Shown: positions 17,340 through 25,325 of the stretch, piece after piece | Layout: each line of letters opens with the position of its first letter | How positions within the stretch are numbered: position 1 is the stretch's first letter | Source of the DNA: Alcaligenaceae bacterium | Lineage (GTDB): Bacteria > Pseudomonadota > Gammaproteobacteria > Burkholderiales > Burkholderiaceae_B | Assembly (NCBI GenBank): GCA_947378965.1 | Contig: CANCMG010000005.1 | Location: 1 to 64,000, forward strand | Length of the DNA: 64,000 bases | Direction: 5' to 3' | Notes under the pieces: model-generated | What the model saw: the letters and a program-made list of their open reading frames with translations, nothing else | Database searches by the model: none | Told to the model about the DNA's origin: nothing | Position numbers and translations under genes: made by a program

Positions 17340-18488
17340 ATGGACACTTATTTTTTAACTGACGATCAAAAAGCGATTCATGACAGTATTCAAAAATTTT
17401 GTTTAGAAAAAATTGCACCATTTTCTAAAAACATTGATGAGACGGATGAGTTTCCGCACGAAATCTTCAAGCAACTTGGTGAACTCGGGTACATGGGGGC
17501 GTCAAGTAGCGCCGACTATGGTGGTGGTGGACTCGATCTGGTCTCGACCTGTTTGATCCTTGAAGAAATCTCTAAAGCCTCAGGAGCCGTTGGCAGTTCA
17601 TACAACGCACATATTGGCTTGGCTTCAACTGTGATGAGCGAGCATGGCTCACTTGCACAAAAAGAAAAGTACCTGCGTGACCTCACTTCAGGCAAAAAGA
17701 TCGGTGCCTTTGGCTTAACCGAGCCCTCGGGTGGCTCGAATGCGCGCGAACCCAAGACTCAGGCCCAATTGCAAGGTGATCACTATCTCATCAACGGCTC
17801 TAAGGCCTTTAATACTAACGGCTGGGTTGCCGATACCTTCGTGATTACAGCGAAAACGCCTAACGGTGTGACGGCTTTTATTCTTGAGCGTGGCATGCCA
17901 GGTTTTGAAATTGGCAAGCCCGACAAAAAAATGGGTGTGCATGGTTCGCCAACCTCGACGCTATATTTTGATAACGTCAAAGTCCCTCTAGAGAACATGA
18001 TTGGCGAAGAGGGGACGGGTTTTAGAAAATTTGCGCGTACTCTGGATAAGGGCCGCGTGAACGTTGCCGCGCTGTCTGTGGGTTTGGCGCAAGCCAGTTA
18101 TGAGGTGGCTGTACAGTACAGTAAAGAGCGAACGCAGTTTGGCAAGCCAATCGGAGCCTTTCAAGGTATCCATTTTCAGATCGCTGAAATGGCCACTGAT
18201 ATTGAGGCGGCCCGTTTGTTGATGCTCAACGCTGCTCGTTTATACGATGCAGGGTTGCCAATCAAAAAGCAAGCAGCGATGGCAAAGTATTTTGCTGCTG
18301 AAGCAAGTTTGCGAGTGTGCGATAAGGCGATTGAAATTCTTGGTGGTTATGGGTATTTACGAGATTTTCCGGTTGAGCGGTTTTATCGAGACGCCAAAAT
18401 GTATCAAATTGGCGAAGGCACCAGTCAAATCCAACGCATCATCATTGCGCGCGAAATCCTTGGTAGCGCCATTGCCAACTTCTCTTGA
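17340..18488 (+). CDS. Acyl-CoA dehydrogenase
   Basis: A 382-residue, normal-length acyl-CoA dehydrogenase. [14 protein letters not shown] matches the first family signature, and the probable catalytic glutamate is Glu359 in [12 protein letters not shown] near the C-terminus, as in short/medium-chain and isovaleryl-type enzymes. FAD-dependent alpha,beta-oxidation of the acyl-CoA made by the upstream ligase is likely, with electrons passed to ETF. The 3' end lies 7 bases before the crotonase ATG. Confidence 0.92.
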   Translation: MDTYFLTDDQKAIHDSIQKFCLEKIAPFSKNIDETDEFPHEIFKQLGELGYMGASSSADYGGGGLDLVSTCLILEEISKASGAVGSSYNAHIGLASTVMSEHGSLAQKEKYLRDLTSGKKIGAFGLTEPSGGSNAREPKTQAQLQGDHYLINGSKAFNTNGWVADTFVITAKTPNGVTAFILERGMPGFEIGKPDKKMGVHGSPTSTLYFDNVKVPLENMIGEEGTGFRKFARTLDKGRVNVAALSVGLAQASYEVAVQYSKERTQFGKPIGAFQGIHFQIAEMATDIEAARLLMLNAARLYDAGLPIKKQAAMAKYFAAEASLRVCDKAIEILGGYGYLRDFPVERFYRDAKMYQIGEGTSQIQRIIIAREILGSAIANFS

Positions 18489-18495
18489 GAACAAA

Positions 18496-19281
18496 ATGAG
18501 TCAAGACGATTTTCTGTTAGATATCTCTGAACAGATTGCCACCATTACGCTGAATCGCCCTGAAAAAGGGAACCCGATGGGGATTCATTTTTCACAAGGA
18601 TTTAACGCCGTCTTAGATCGTATCGAGGCTGACCCCACGGTGCGTTGTGTCATCGTGACCGGCCAAGGCCGCACCTTCTGCGGCGGTGGTGATTTAAATG
18701 AAATTATGAGCCCAGAGCCGTCAGATTTCGAAGCCGAATACAAGCTTGTGCGTGGCTATAACTTGCTTGCGAAAAGGCTGTATTACTTTGATATGCCGGT
18801 GATTGCGGCTGTCAATGGCCCAGCGGTGGGCGGTGGTGTTGGCATTGCGATGGCATGTGATTTTGCCCTGGCCTCGAGTACCGCACGGTATGACTTGTTT
18901 TTTCAACGGGTCGGCCTGTCGGCTGCAGATGTCGGTGTGCCGTGGCTCTTGACTCGGATTGTGGGGGCCTCAGTCGCGAATTACTACTTATTAACGGCTG
19001 GTTCAATCGATTCTGCGACCGGACTGCGGTTGGGGTTGTTTCCAGAGGTGGTTGAGCCTGAGAAACTGCTCGAGACTGCCCGCGCGGCGGCAAAAAAAAT
19101 CATCGACGCCTCTGAACCCTCAGTGCGTATCTCTAAACTAGCGCTGCGCCATGGCGTTGAAATGGAATTTTCGGCCAACCTTGAGGTTGAGGCGTACATG
19201 CAGAGCTATGCGTTTAGAACAGCCGAGCACAAACAACGCATTGCCGCGTATCGCGATCGTGTGAAAAAAAAGGGTACATGA
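18496..19281 (+). CDS. Crotonase-family protein with atypical active site
   Basis: A 261-residue protein; the ATG at 18496, just after the dehydrogenase stop, is used instead of an extension that overlaps that gene by 240 bases. Crotonase motifs FCGGGDL and NGPAVGGGVG are present. By hand alignment to rat enoyl-CoA hydratase, both catalytic glutamates are missing: the first position is Gly in GGGVGI, and the second region reads YDLFFQRVGLSAADVG, with an aspartate placed roughly as in PaaG-type isomerases. It is therefore more likely an isomerase or another crotonase activity than a classical hydratase. Confidence 0.82.
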   Translation: MSQDDFLLDISEQIATITLNRPEKGNPMGIHFSQGFNAVLDRIEADPTVRCVIVTGQGRTFCGGGDLNEIMSPEPSDFEAEYKLVRGYNLLAKRLYYFDMPVIAAVNGPAVGGGVGIAMACDFALASSTARYDLFFQRVGLSAADVGVPWLLTRIVGASVANYYLLTAGSIDSATGLRLGLFPEVVEPEKLLETARAAAKKIIDASEPSVRISKLALRHGVEMEFSANLEVEAYMQSYAFRTAEHKQRIAAYRDRVKKKGT

Positions 19282-19282
19282 T

Positions 19283-20659
19283 ATGAAAAATAAGATTCGC
19301 TTGGGCGCTGGCTCCGGGTTCTGGGGCGATGCGCTAGATCCGGCCAAAGAGTTATTGCAAAAAGGTGAGCTTGACTATCTTGGCTTTGATTTCTTGGCTG
19401 AATTGACGATGGCTTTGCTGCAACGTCAGAAGCTTAAAAACCCGCAATTAGGTTACGTGCCGGATGCTGTTCAGTACATGAAAGAGCTGATGCCTTTAGC
19501 CCGGCAGTGTGGCACCCGCTTGATCTCGAACGGTGGCGGTGTGAATCCACGCGCGGCCGCTCAAAAAATTACTGAAGATGCGCGTGCGTTGAACTTGCAG
19601 GGGACCCGCGTCGCGTTGGTCGAAGGCGACGATTTGCTAGATAAGCTTGATGCACTGATTGCACAGGGTGTTGAGTTAAAAAATATGGATACCGGCGATA
19701 CCGATATCGCTGCCATTCGGCAAAGAATTGTTGCCGCTAACGTCTACACAGACGGCTCGGGCATCATGCAAGCACTTGAAGGCAACGCAGACGTCGTGAT
19801 CGCAGGGCGAGTTTCAGATAATGCAGTGTACGTTGGCCCCATCATGCATGAGTTTGGCTGGAAACACGACGCTGCTCACGCGAATCAAATCGCTGCTGCG
19901 ATTGCCATGGGTCATATCGTTGAATGTGCCTCAGCCTGCACGGGAGGCATGTCGTCGCGCTTTGCCGAGATGCCAAATATGGGGTACGTTGGCTTTCCGA
20001 TGTTTGACTTTTATGCGGATGCTAGTGCAGAACTGACTAAGGTAGCGGGAACGGGTGGTCGGGTCGACTTGTTTACGGTGAAAGAACACATCGTGTACGA
20101 AATCGGCGATCCAAATAACTACACGATGCCTGACGGTATCGCCGACTTTACTTCGCTCAAGCTCGAACAAACGGGCCCTGATCGAGTCAAAATTAGTGGC
20201 GTGCAAGGCAAGCCCGCGCCCGATATGTTGAAACTGGTGATTGGTTACACCGATGGCTGGATTGGCGAAAGTCTGGCGTTCTTCCCTTGGCCGCACGCCT
20301 ACGAGCGAGCAGTCAAGGCCAAGCAAACGATGCTAGAAAGATTTCAACGCTTAGGCCTCAAGGCAGAGCAGATTCATTTTGATTTTGTGGGGCTCAATAC
20401 CTTGCATGGTCCCTCAGCGCCGCTGCCTTCTAAAGAGGTGCTCAACGAACTGAATGAAGTCGGGTTACGGTGCGCTGTCAAAACCAAGACCGCTGATGAG
20501 GCCGAGAAAGTTCGACGTGCGGGTGCGCAGTTGTGGATTATGGGCCCTGGCGGAACATCCTTCGGAGCTCCGATTAAGCCTCGGCCTGTCATCGCGCTAT
20601 GGCCGACCTTAGTGCCGCGTGAATTCGTTAAACAAACAGTTGAAATTTTGGAGGCGTGA
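19283..20659 (+). CDS. AtuA-family protein (acyclic terpene utilisation, DUF1446)
   Basis: A 458-residue protein whose opening IRLGAGSGFWGDALDPAKEL and glycine-rich CTGGMSSRF segment are characteristic of the AtuA family, first named from citronellol/geraniol breakdown in Pseudomonas. Its biochemical role is not firmly established in the literature I know. Here the long AtuA form is split: this gene holds the main domain and the next gene holds the C-terminal domain. No geranyl-CoA carboxylase subunits (AtuC/AtuF) are nearby, so a terpene substrate should not be assumed. The ATG follows the crotonase stop by 1 base. Confidence 0.85.
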   Translation: MKNKIRLGAGSGFWGDALDPAKELLQKGELDYLGFDFLAELTMALLQRQKLKNPQLGYVPDAVQYMKELMPLARQCGTRLISNGGGVNPRAAAQKITEDARALNLQGTRVALVEGDDLLDKLDALIAQGVELKNMDTGDTDIAAIRQRIVAANVYTDGSGIMQALEGNADVVIAGRVSDNAVYVGPIMHEFGWKHDAAHANQIAAAIAMGHIVECASACTGGMSSRFAEMPNMGYVGFPMFDFYADASAELTKVAGTGGRVDLFTVKEHIVYEIGDPNNYTMPDGIADFTSLKLEQTGPDRVKISGVQGKPAPDMLKLVIGYTDGWIGESLAFFPWPHAYERAVKAKQTMLERFQRLGLKAEQIHFDFVGLNTLHGPSAPLPSKEVLNELNEVGLRCAVKTKTADEAEKVRRAGAQLWIMGPGGTSFGAPIKPRPVIALWPTLVPREFVKQTVEILEA

Positions 20660-20661
20660 TC

Positions 20662-20976
20662 GTGAACAAACGACTCAGCGAGATCTGTTATGTCCGTTCA
20701 GGCGACAAGGGCGATGTCTGTTCGGCGGGGTTGATCGCCAAGACTCCTGAAGACTATCCAACGCTCTTGCGCAGTGTGACACCCGAAAAAGTTAAGGCCT
20801 TGTTTGGTGATTGGATTCAGGGCGAGGTGTCTTGTTATCCCATGGATAATATTCAAGCCGTCATGGTGGTGATGCGTGACGCCTTGGGCGGAGGGGCAAC
20901 CAAGACTCTCAGATTAGATCAAACGGGTAAAGCTTTTGGTAATGGCTTGTTGCGTTTGCCCGCTTTAGAAGGTTAA
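20662..20976 (+). CDS. AtuA-associated C-terminal (ferredoxin-fold-like) domain protein
   Basis: A 104-residue protein with RLSEICYVRSGDKGD at the start, the signature of the domain normally found at the C-terminus of AtuA-type proteins. The GTG at 20662 is preferred because GGAGG lies 7 bases upstream; a GTG at 20656 is too close to it. The Shine-Dalgarno lies inside the end of the AtuA gene, indicating coupled translation and probably a two-subunit complex. Confidence 0.8.
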   Translation: MNKRLSEICYVRSGDKGDVCSAGLIAKTPEDYPTLLRSVTPEKVKALFGDWIQGEVSCYPMDNIQAVMVVMRDALGGGATKTLRLDQTGKAFGNGLLRLPALEG

Positions 20977-20983
20977 ACGGGTA

Positions 20984-21094
20984 GTGACGGCAGTAGATTC
21001 TGCTTTTGGCGAACGCCTGTCTGTAGATGAAGTGCTTGTGCGTATTGAATGTGCGACCATACGTTCAATAAAGTTTTTGAAAGGGTTAGGATGA
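20984..21094 (+). pseudogene. Possible remnant of an MDR (quinone oxidoreductase-like) gene
   Basis: A GTG-started 36-codon open frame whose product contains SVDEVLVRIECATIRS, which resembles the N-terminal 'EVLVRI-A--IN--D' region of medium-chain dehydrogenases/quinone oxidoreductases. It ends in a TGA overlapping the ATG at 21091. It is far too short to be an enzyme and may be a deletion remnant, or alternatively a leader peptide coupling to the thioesterase. Evidence is weak. Confidence 0.3.
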
Positions 21095-21552
21095 GTCAGC
21101 CTCAGCAAGTGAGCACTAGATTGCCAGAACTTTTACGGCATGAATTTGATTTTTTTGAAGAGATTACCCTGCGTTATTCAGACAATGACGCCAATGGGCA
21201 CGTTAATAACGCCCACTATTATTCGTTTTTTGATACTGCGGTAGATGCGTTTTTAAAAAAGTACGATTACCGCAAGTTTATTGCCGGGCCGTTACAGACC
21301 TTTGTTGTTGGTTCAGATTGTCGCTATTTTAGAGAAGTGTCTTCTCCCGGAAACATTCAGGTCGGAGTCAAAATCGGCCGAATTGGCAACAGTACTGTGA
21401 CGTATTTTCTAGGAGTATTTAATGAAGATGATGCGGACAAGCCTGCCGCACAGGGCACTTTCACTCATTGCTGTGTGACACGCGCCACGAAACGTCCAGC
21501 GCCCGTTCCTGATGAATTGCGCGCCCTGGTGATGTTAACGATACTTAAATAA
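21091..21552 (+). CDS. Acyl-CoA thioesterase (hotdog fold, 4HBT type)
   Basis: A 153-residue hotdog-fold protein. YSDNDANGHVNNAHYYSFFD carries the aspartate and histidine pattern of 4-hydroxybenzoyl-CoA-type thioesterases. The ATG at 21091 follows AGGGTTAGG; a GTG at 21049 would add 14 residues without a ribosome site. It probably releases CoA from an end product or from stalled intermediates of the acyl-CoA operon. Confidence 0.83.
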   Translation: MSQPQQVSTRLPELLRHEFDFFEEITLRYSDNDANGHVNNAHYYSFFDTAVDAFLKKYDYRKFIAGPLQTFVVGSDCRYFREVSSPGNIQVGVKIGRIGNSTVTYFLGVFNEDDADKPAAQGTFTHCCVTRATKRPAPVPDELRALVMLTILK

Positions 21553-21566
21553 ATTGGTGAATCAAC

Positions 21567-22055
21567 ATGAGTGGTAGCTACAACAAAGCAAGTCCAGAGA
21601 TGCCCGTCATGGGTGTAGGTCTGTATTGGGATGATGTGAAAGCTGGACAGCGCTTTCAAACGCTTGGACGCACGATTACCGAAACGGACATCATTAATTT
21701 TGTCTCTGCGACAGGTATGGTTGAAGAAATGTTCACGAACATTGAATATATTCAATCCGAGTCTCGTATGGGAGCACGCCCAGTGCCAGGGTCGTTGGTA
21801 TTTTGTACCGCCGAAGGATTGTTGATGCAGTCCACCATGCAGCGTACTGGGATGGCCTTTCTTGAGTGTGACCTGAGGATTTTAAAGCCTACTCTTGCGG
21901 GCGACACGGTACATGTCGAGTGCGAAGTCGTTGAGGCGCGAGCAACCAGTCGCCCAGGTCGCGGGCTCATGCGTACGTTTAATAAGGTTGTGAATCAACG
22001 AGGTGAAGTTGTCGCCACCTACAACCCGTTACGCATGGTTAAAAGCCGACCTTGA
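21567..22055 (+). CDS. MaoC-like hydratase domain protein
   Basis: A 162-residue single-hotdog protein with the MaoC layout: WDDVKAGQRFQTLGRTITETDI near the N-terminus, RPVPGSLVFCTAEGLLMQS in the middle and HVECEVVEARATSRPGRG in the C-terminal strands. Family members hydrate 2-enoyl-CoAs (R-specific) or mesaconyl-type thioesters. The classical D-x-N-x-x-H dyad is not clearly visible, so catalytic function is only likely. It probably supplies a hydration step alongside the atypical crotonase of the operon. Confidence 0.78.
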   Translation: MSGSYNKASPEMPVMGVGLYWDDVKAGQRFQTLGRTITETDIINFVSATGMVEEMFTNIEYIQSESRMGARPVPGSLVFCTAEGLLMQSTMQRTGMAFLECDLRILKPTLAGDTVHVECEVVEARATSRPGRGLMRTFNKVVNQRGEVVATYNPLRMVKSRP

Positions 22056-22059
22056 TTGT

Positions 22060-22149
22060 TTGCTGTTTTATCTGAAGAGATAACTGATGAAACGCTCATT
22101 AAGTTTGCTGTTTTATCTTAGGAGAGAACTGATGAAACGCTCATTAACA
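22060..22149 (+). repeat. 45-bp direct duplication of a translation-initiation region
   Basis: Two adjacent near-identical 45-base copies (22060-22104 and 22105-22149), each containing TTTGCTGTTTTATCT, a purine-rich ribosome site (GAAGAGA or AGGAGAG) and ATGAAACGCTCATTAA. The period is 15 codons, so both ATGs (22087 and 22132) are in the same frame. The second copy has the better Shine-Dalgarno. Confidence 0.9.
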
Positions 22150-23115
22150 TTGTTCAGTGGCGTATTACTCGCAGTGTCGTTTGGATTATTGCCATCGGCA
22201 GCTATGGCGCAGCGTGACGATTCATATCCGAACCGACCCGTACGTATCATTGTGCCCTTCGGCGCCGGAACCACCACCGATCAAGTGGCGCGGTTTTTGG
22301 CTCAGCACTTAAGTGATGAGACCAAGCAGCCTTTTATTATTGATAACAAACCTGGCGCGAATGGTTCGATTGCACTGCGTTATGCCCTCACACAGCCAGC
22401 AGATGGCTATACGTTTGTGGTGGGTACCGGCACAACGTTTGCAGCAAATCTTAGTCTGTATAAAACGCTTGGCTATGACCCGGTCAAAGACTATGCGCCC
22501 ATCAGTAATTTGATCGTGGGCGGGGTGGTGCTAGCGGTTTCAGCCTCGAGCCCTGTTCAAAGTGTTCCAGCACTGATCGAGGTCATGAAAAAAAATCCTG
22601 GCAAATTGACCTTTGGCACGGCAAACTCTTCATCGCTCGCCGGCGGTGAGGTACTGCGCGAGCTGACGCAAGTGAACATTGTCAACGTGCCTTATAAAAC
22701 GCTGCCCGCAGCGATTACGGATCTGATCGGTGGACAGATTGACATGGTCTTTGGTGATACGCCGGCAATGATGCCTTCAGTGCGTTCAGGAAAACTTCGC
22801 GCACTTGGGGTATCCACACAACAACGCATCGCCGTTTTAAGTGAAGTTCCTACGTTTATCGAGCAAGGGATTAAGGGGTATGAAGTGATTGGGTGGGTGG
22901 CCGCTTTTGCCGTGAGCGCAACCCCAGCCGCTGTGATTACTAAATTAAACAAAATGATGGTGAAAGCGATGCAGACTGCAGAGGCCGAAAAAATGTTTGG
23001 CGCAACAGGGTGGTTATCTGTGCCAGGCACGCCTGCTCAGTTAGGGGATTTTCAACGAGACGAAATCGAGAAATGGAGCCGTCTGGTGAAATCTGCCGGC
23101 ATTGTGCCAGAGTGA
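22132..23115 (+). CDS. Bug/TctC-family periplasmic solute-binding protein 3
   Basis: A 327-residue Bug protein when started at 22132 (AGGAGAG upstream); starting at 22087 gives 342 residues with a duplicated MKRSL segment. Signal core LTLFSGVLLAVSFGLLPSAA with cleavage near AMA, then YPNRPVRIIVPFGAGTTTDQ. IDNKPGANG marks the ligand loop. Last gene of the acyl-CoA operon by position (31 bases after the MaoC gene to the first ATG), so its ligand may be the acid activated by the ligase at 15721. A 28-bp tandem array starts just after its stop. Confidence 0.88.
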   Translation: MKRSLTLFSGVLLAVSFGLLPSAAMAQRDDSYPNRPVRIIVPFGAGTTTDQVARFLAQHLSDETKQPFIIDNKPGANGSIALRYALTQPADGYTFVVGTGTTFAANLSLYKTLGYDPVKDYAPISNLIVGGVVLAVSASSPVQSVPALIEVMKKNPGKLTFGTANSSSLAGGEVLRELTQVNIVNVPYKTLPAAITDLIGGQIDMVFGDTPAMMPSVRSGKLRALGVSTQQRIAVLSEVPTFIEQGIKGYEVIGWVAAFAVSATPAAVITKLNKMMVKAMQTAEAEKMFGATGWLSVPGTPAQLGDFQRDEIEKWSRLVKSAGIVPE

Positions 23116-23131
23116 AACCTTGTGGATATTC

Positions 23132-23299
23132 AGCCAGAATGATTGTCAGCAAGGCGCTCGATCAAAATGATGGTCAGCAACGCTTTCGATCAGACTGATG
23201 GTCAGTTAGGCTTTCGATCAGAATGATTGTCAGCAAGGCTTTCGATCAGACTGATTGTCAGCAAGGCTTTCGATCAGACTGATTGTCAGCAAGGCAATC
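23132..23299. repeat. 28-bp tandem repeat array downstream of a Bug gene
   Basis: Six contiguous units begin at 23132, 23160, 23188, 23216, 23244 and 23272, all with variants of GATCAGACTGATTGTCAGCA followed by AGGCTTTC. The first unit starts 16 bases after the stop codon of the Bug gene, and a weak seventh match may overlap the stop itself. Each unit holds the inverted repeat CTGA-TTG-TCAG and also TCAG-A-CTGA. There are no spacers. Confidence 0.92.
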
Positions 23300-23371
23300 A
23301 ACCAGGTCGATCAGTCAGTGTGTTGGTGTTGATTGATCTATTTTTGTCATAACCTTTGTTGGGATCGCGTG

Positions 23372-24340
23372 ATGTTTCGTGTTGGTTTGCTGGCAGGTTT
23401 ATTATTTTTTGGCAGCAGCCCAGCGTTTGCTGCCGAGCCAGAACATTTTCCAAACAGAGCAATTCGTATCGTTGTGCCTTTCGCTGCTGGTGGTGGAGGT
23501 GATTTCATTGCCAGGGCGTGGTCTGACAAACTGTCAGAGACAATCAAGCAACCCGTGATTATCGAGAATCGCGGGGGTGGCAATACTGTCGTTGGAACCG
23601 ACGTGGTTGCCAAGGCTGCGCCGGATGGTTATACCTTACTGCTTGTCGGCGCAAGCATTGCGACCAATCCAGCCTTGATTGAAAAACTGCCCTATAAAAC
23701 GCCCGAAGACTTTACGCCGATTGGCACGGTGATCACCTATGCGATGGGTTTTGCTGCGCGGGCAAACTTACCTGCGGCTAACGTGCAAGAACTGCTGGCC
23801 TTAGTCAAAGCCAAAGGTCCGTTGAGTATCGCGACGTCTGGTGATGGTTCGGCAACTGCTCTGGCCAATGAGTTATTTAAAGCTGCAACCGGTGCCCAGC
23901 TGATGGCGGTGCCGTACAAAGGTGCTGGGCCAGCAGCCATTGACGTAGCCAGCGGTCATGTTGATCTGCTGTTTACCGGGATGTCGCAACTCAAGCCGCA
24001 CCTCGACAGTGGACGCGTCAAGCTTCTTGCAACGTCAGGGTCAAATCGTTTAGCGTCGGCACCAGACGTTCAAACGATTGCAGAGCAAGGGGTGAAAGAT
24101 TTTGAAGCAGTGGTGTGGTGGGGGATTCTGGCGCCCGCTAAAACGCCGCCGGATATCGTTAACAAGCTGAATCAGGCCCTTGCCGTGAGCTTGGCTCATC
24201 CAGATGTGATGAAGCGGTTGGCCGTCATTGACGGCGAGGTTAGATTGTCGTCTCCGCAGGCTTTTGACACCTTATTAAAAGAGGAGATTGCTCGTTGGGC
24301 AAAACTATACAAGCCTGAGGGAGTGGCTAAAGTAAAATGA
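23372..24340 (+). CDS. Bug/TctC-family periplasmic solute-binding protein 4
   Basis: A 322-residue Bug protein. The ATG at 23372 places the signal peptide (VGLLAGLLFFGSSPAFA) at the very N-terminus; a TTG at 23333 would add 13 unneeded residues. Mature opening HFPNRAIRIVVPFAAGGGGD and ligand loop IENRGGGNTV, the latter lacking the usual P/A-G-A-x-G pattern. It follows the 28-bp repeat array and precedes the PhyH-like dioxygenase gene. Confidence 0.87.
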   Translation: MFRVGLLAGLLFFGSSPAFAAEPEHFPNRAIRIVVPFAAGGGGDFIARAWSDKLSETIKQPVIIENRGGGNTVVGTDVVAKAAPDGYTLLLVGASIATNPALIEKLPYKTPEDFTPIGTVITYAMGFAARANLPAANVQELLALVKAKGPLSIATSGDGSATALANELFKAATGAQLMAVPYKGAGPAAIDVASGHVDLLFTGMSQLKPHLDSGRVKLLATSGSNRLASAPDVQTIAEQGVKDFEAVVWWGILAPAKTPPDIVNKLNQALAVSLAHPDVMKRLAVIDGEVRLSSPQAFDTLLKEEIARWAKLYKPEGVAKVK

Positions 24341-24468
24341 ACTGATCAGATGACAAGATCAATTAATCAGATTAAAAGATAAACCTGCCAGATACCAAGT
24401 GTTGTTGCGAGCTTGGCTACAAAGTGTTTGGACCTCGGATTTCAATTACACGCCCCGGAGATCAAGTC

Positions 24469-25302
24469 ATGCCGAAACTGTTGTCAATACCTCAGGTAGC
24501 ACAATATCAAAGTGAAGGTGCGACTTGGCCGATTCGGGTGATGTCACGGCAGGCTGCATCAAATTTTCGGGCAGACTTAGAGGCGCACGAAGCACAAACG
24601 GGCAAACCCTTGCAGGGTAATTGGCGACATAAAACGCATTTGCTTTTCACTTGGGCTGATGCGATTGCGCATCATCCGGCGATCTTGGACGCCGTGCAAG
24701 ACTGCATCGGGCCGAACATCATCTGCTGGAGTAGTACGTTTTTTATCAAAGAGGCCAATAGCCCTGGCTTTGTCTCGTGGCATCAAGATTCAACCTATTG
24801 GGGCTTAGACCCTGATGATGTCATTACGGCTTGGGTGGCCTTAACGGACGTCAACGAAGAAAACGGTTTTATGCAGGTCATACCTGGTAGTCACAAAATT
24901 GATCAGTTGCCGCACTTGGATACCTTTCATAAAGACAATTTGCTGTCTCGTGGTCAAGAGATTTCGGTTGAGGTGGATAGGTCTAAAGCCTGCGGCATGC
25001 CTTTGTCGATGGGTGAGATCTCTTTACATCACATTAAGCTCGTGCATGGCTCTGATGCAAATCGTAGTGATGACAGACGTATTGGTTTTGCGATTCGCTA
25101 CATCCCAACGCACGTTCGACAAACTAAGTTGCGCGATTCTGCACAACTGGCCAGAGGAATCGATGAGTATGGACATTTTGACTGGGAGCCTAGGCCTCAC
25201 ACCGACCTAGACACTCAGGCGCTTGCCGCACATGCGAATGCAGTCGATCGCCAACTTAAAGCCTTGCACCAAGGAACAGACAAGACGAGCTTTCGTCCAT
25301 AA
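24469..25302 (+). CDS. Phytanoyl-CoA dioxygenase (PhyH) family oxygenase
   Basis: A 277-residue Fe(II)/2-oxoglutarate-dependent oxygenase. The metal motif HQD is at His105-Asp107 in FVSWHQDSTYWGLDP, and a distal histidine near 193 (LVHGSDANRS) plus a later arginine (RIGFAIRY) complete the usual iron and 2-oxoglutarate ligands. The ATG at 24469 follows GGAGATC at good spacing. Related bacterial enzymes hydroxylate natural-product scaffolds, quaternary amines or acyl chains; the substrate here is unknown. It converges on the MFS gene at 25326. Confidence 0.87.
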   Translation: MPKLLSIPQVAQYQSEGATWPIRVMSRQAASNFRADLEAHEAQTGKPLQGNWRHKTHLLFTWADAIAHHPAILDAVQDCIGPNIICWSSTFFIKEANSPGFVSWHQDSTYWGLDPDDVITAWVALTDVNEENGFMQVIPGSHKIDQLPHLDTFHKDNLLSRGQEISVEVDRSKACGMPLSMGEISLHHIKLVHGSDANRSDDRRIGFAIRYIPTHVRQTKLRDSAQLARGIDEYGHFDWEPRPHTDLDTQALAAHANAVDRQLKALHQGTDKTSFRP

Positions 25303-25325
25303 GCGCTTCGTGCGTTGCTTTGCAG

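Noticed and set aside
18247-18495. 83-codon N-terminal extension of the second crotonase
   Set aside because: It lies inside the conserved acyl-CoA dehydrogenase C-terminus in another frame; the ATG at 18496 gives normal crotonase length.
14872-22055. Assigning the operon to geraniol/citronellol degradation
   Set aside because: No AtuC/AtuF carboxylase, AtuB or AtuG equivalents with certainty; only the AtuA family is shared.
23132-23299. CRISPR array
   Set aside because: Units are contiguous and have no unique spacers; no cas genes are present. The same holds for the arrays at 3731 and 51029.
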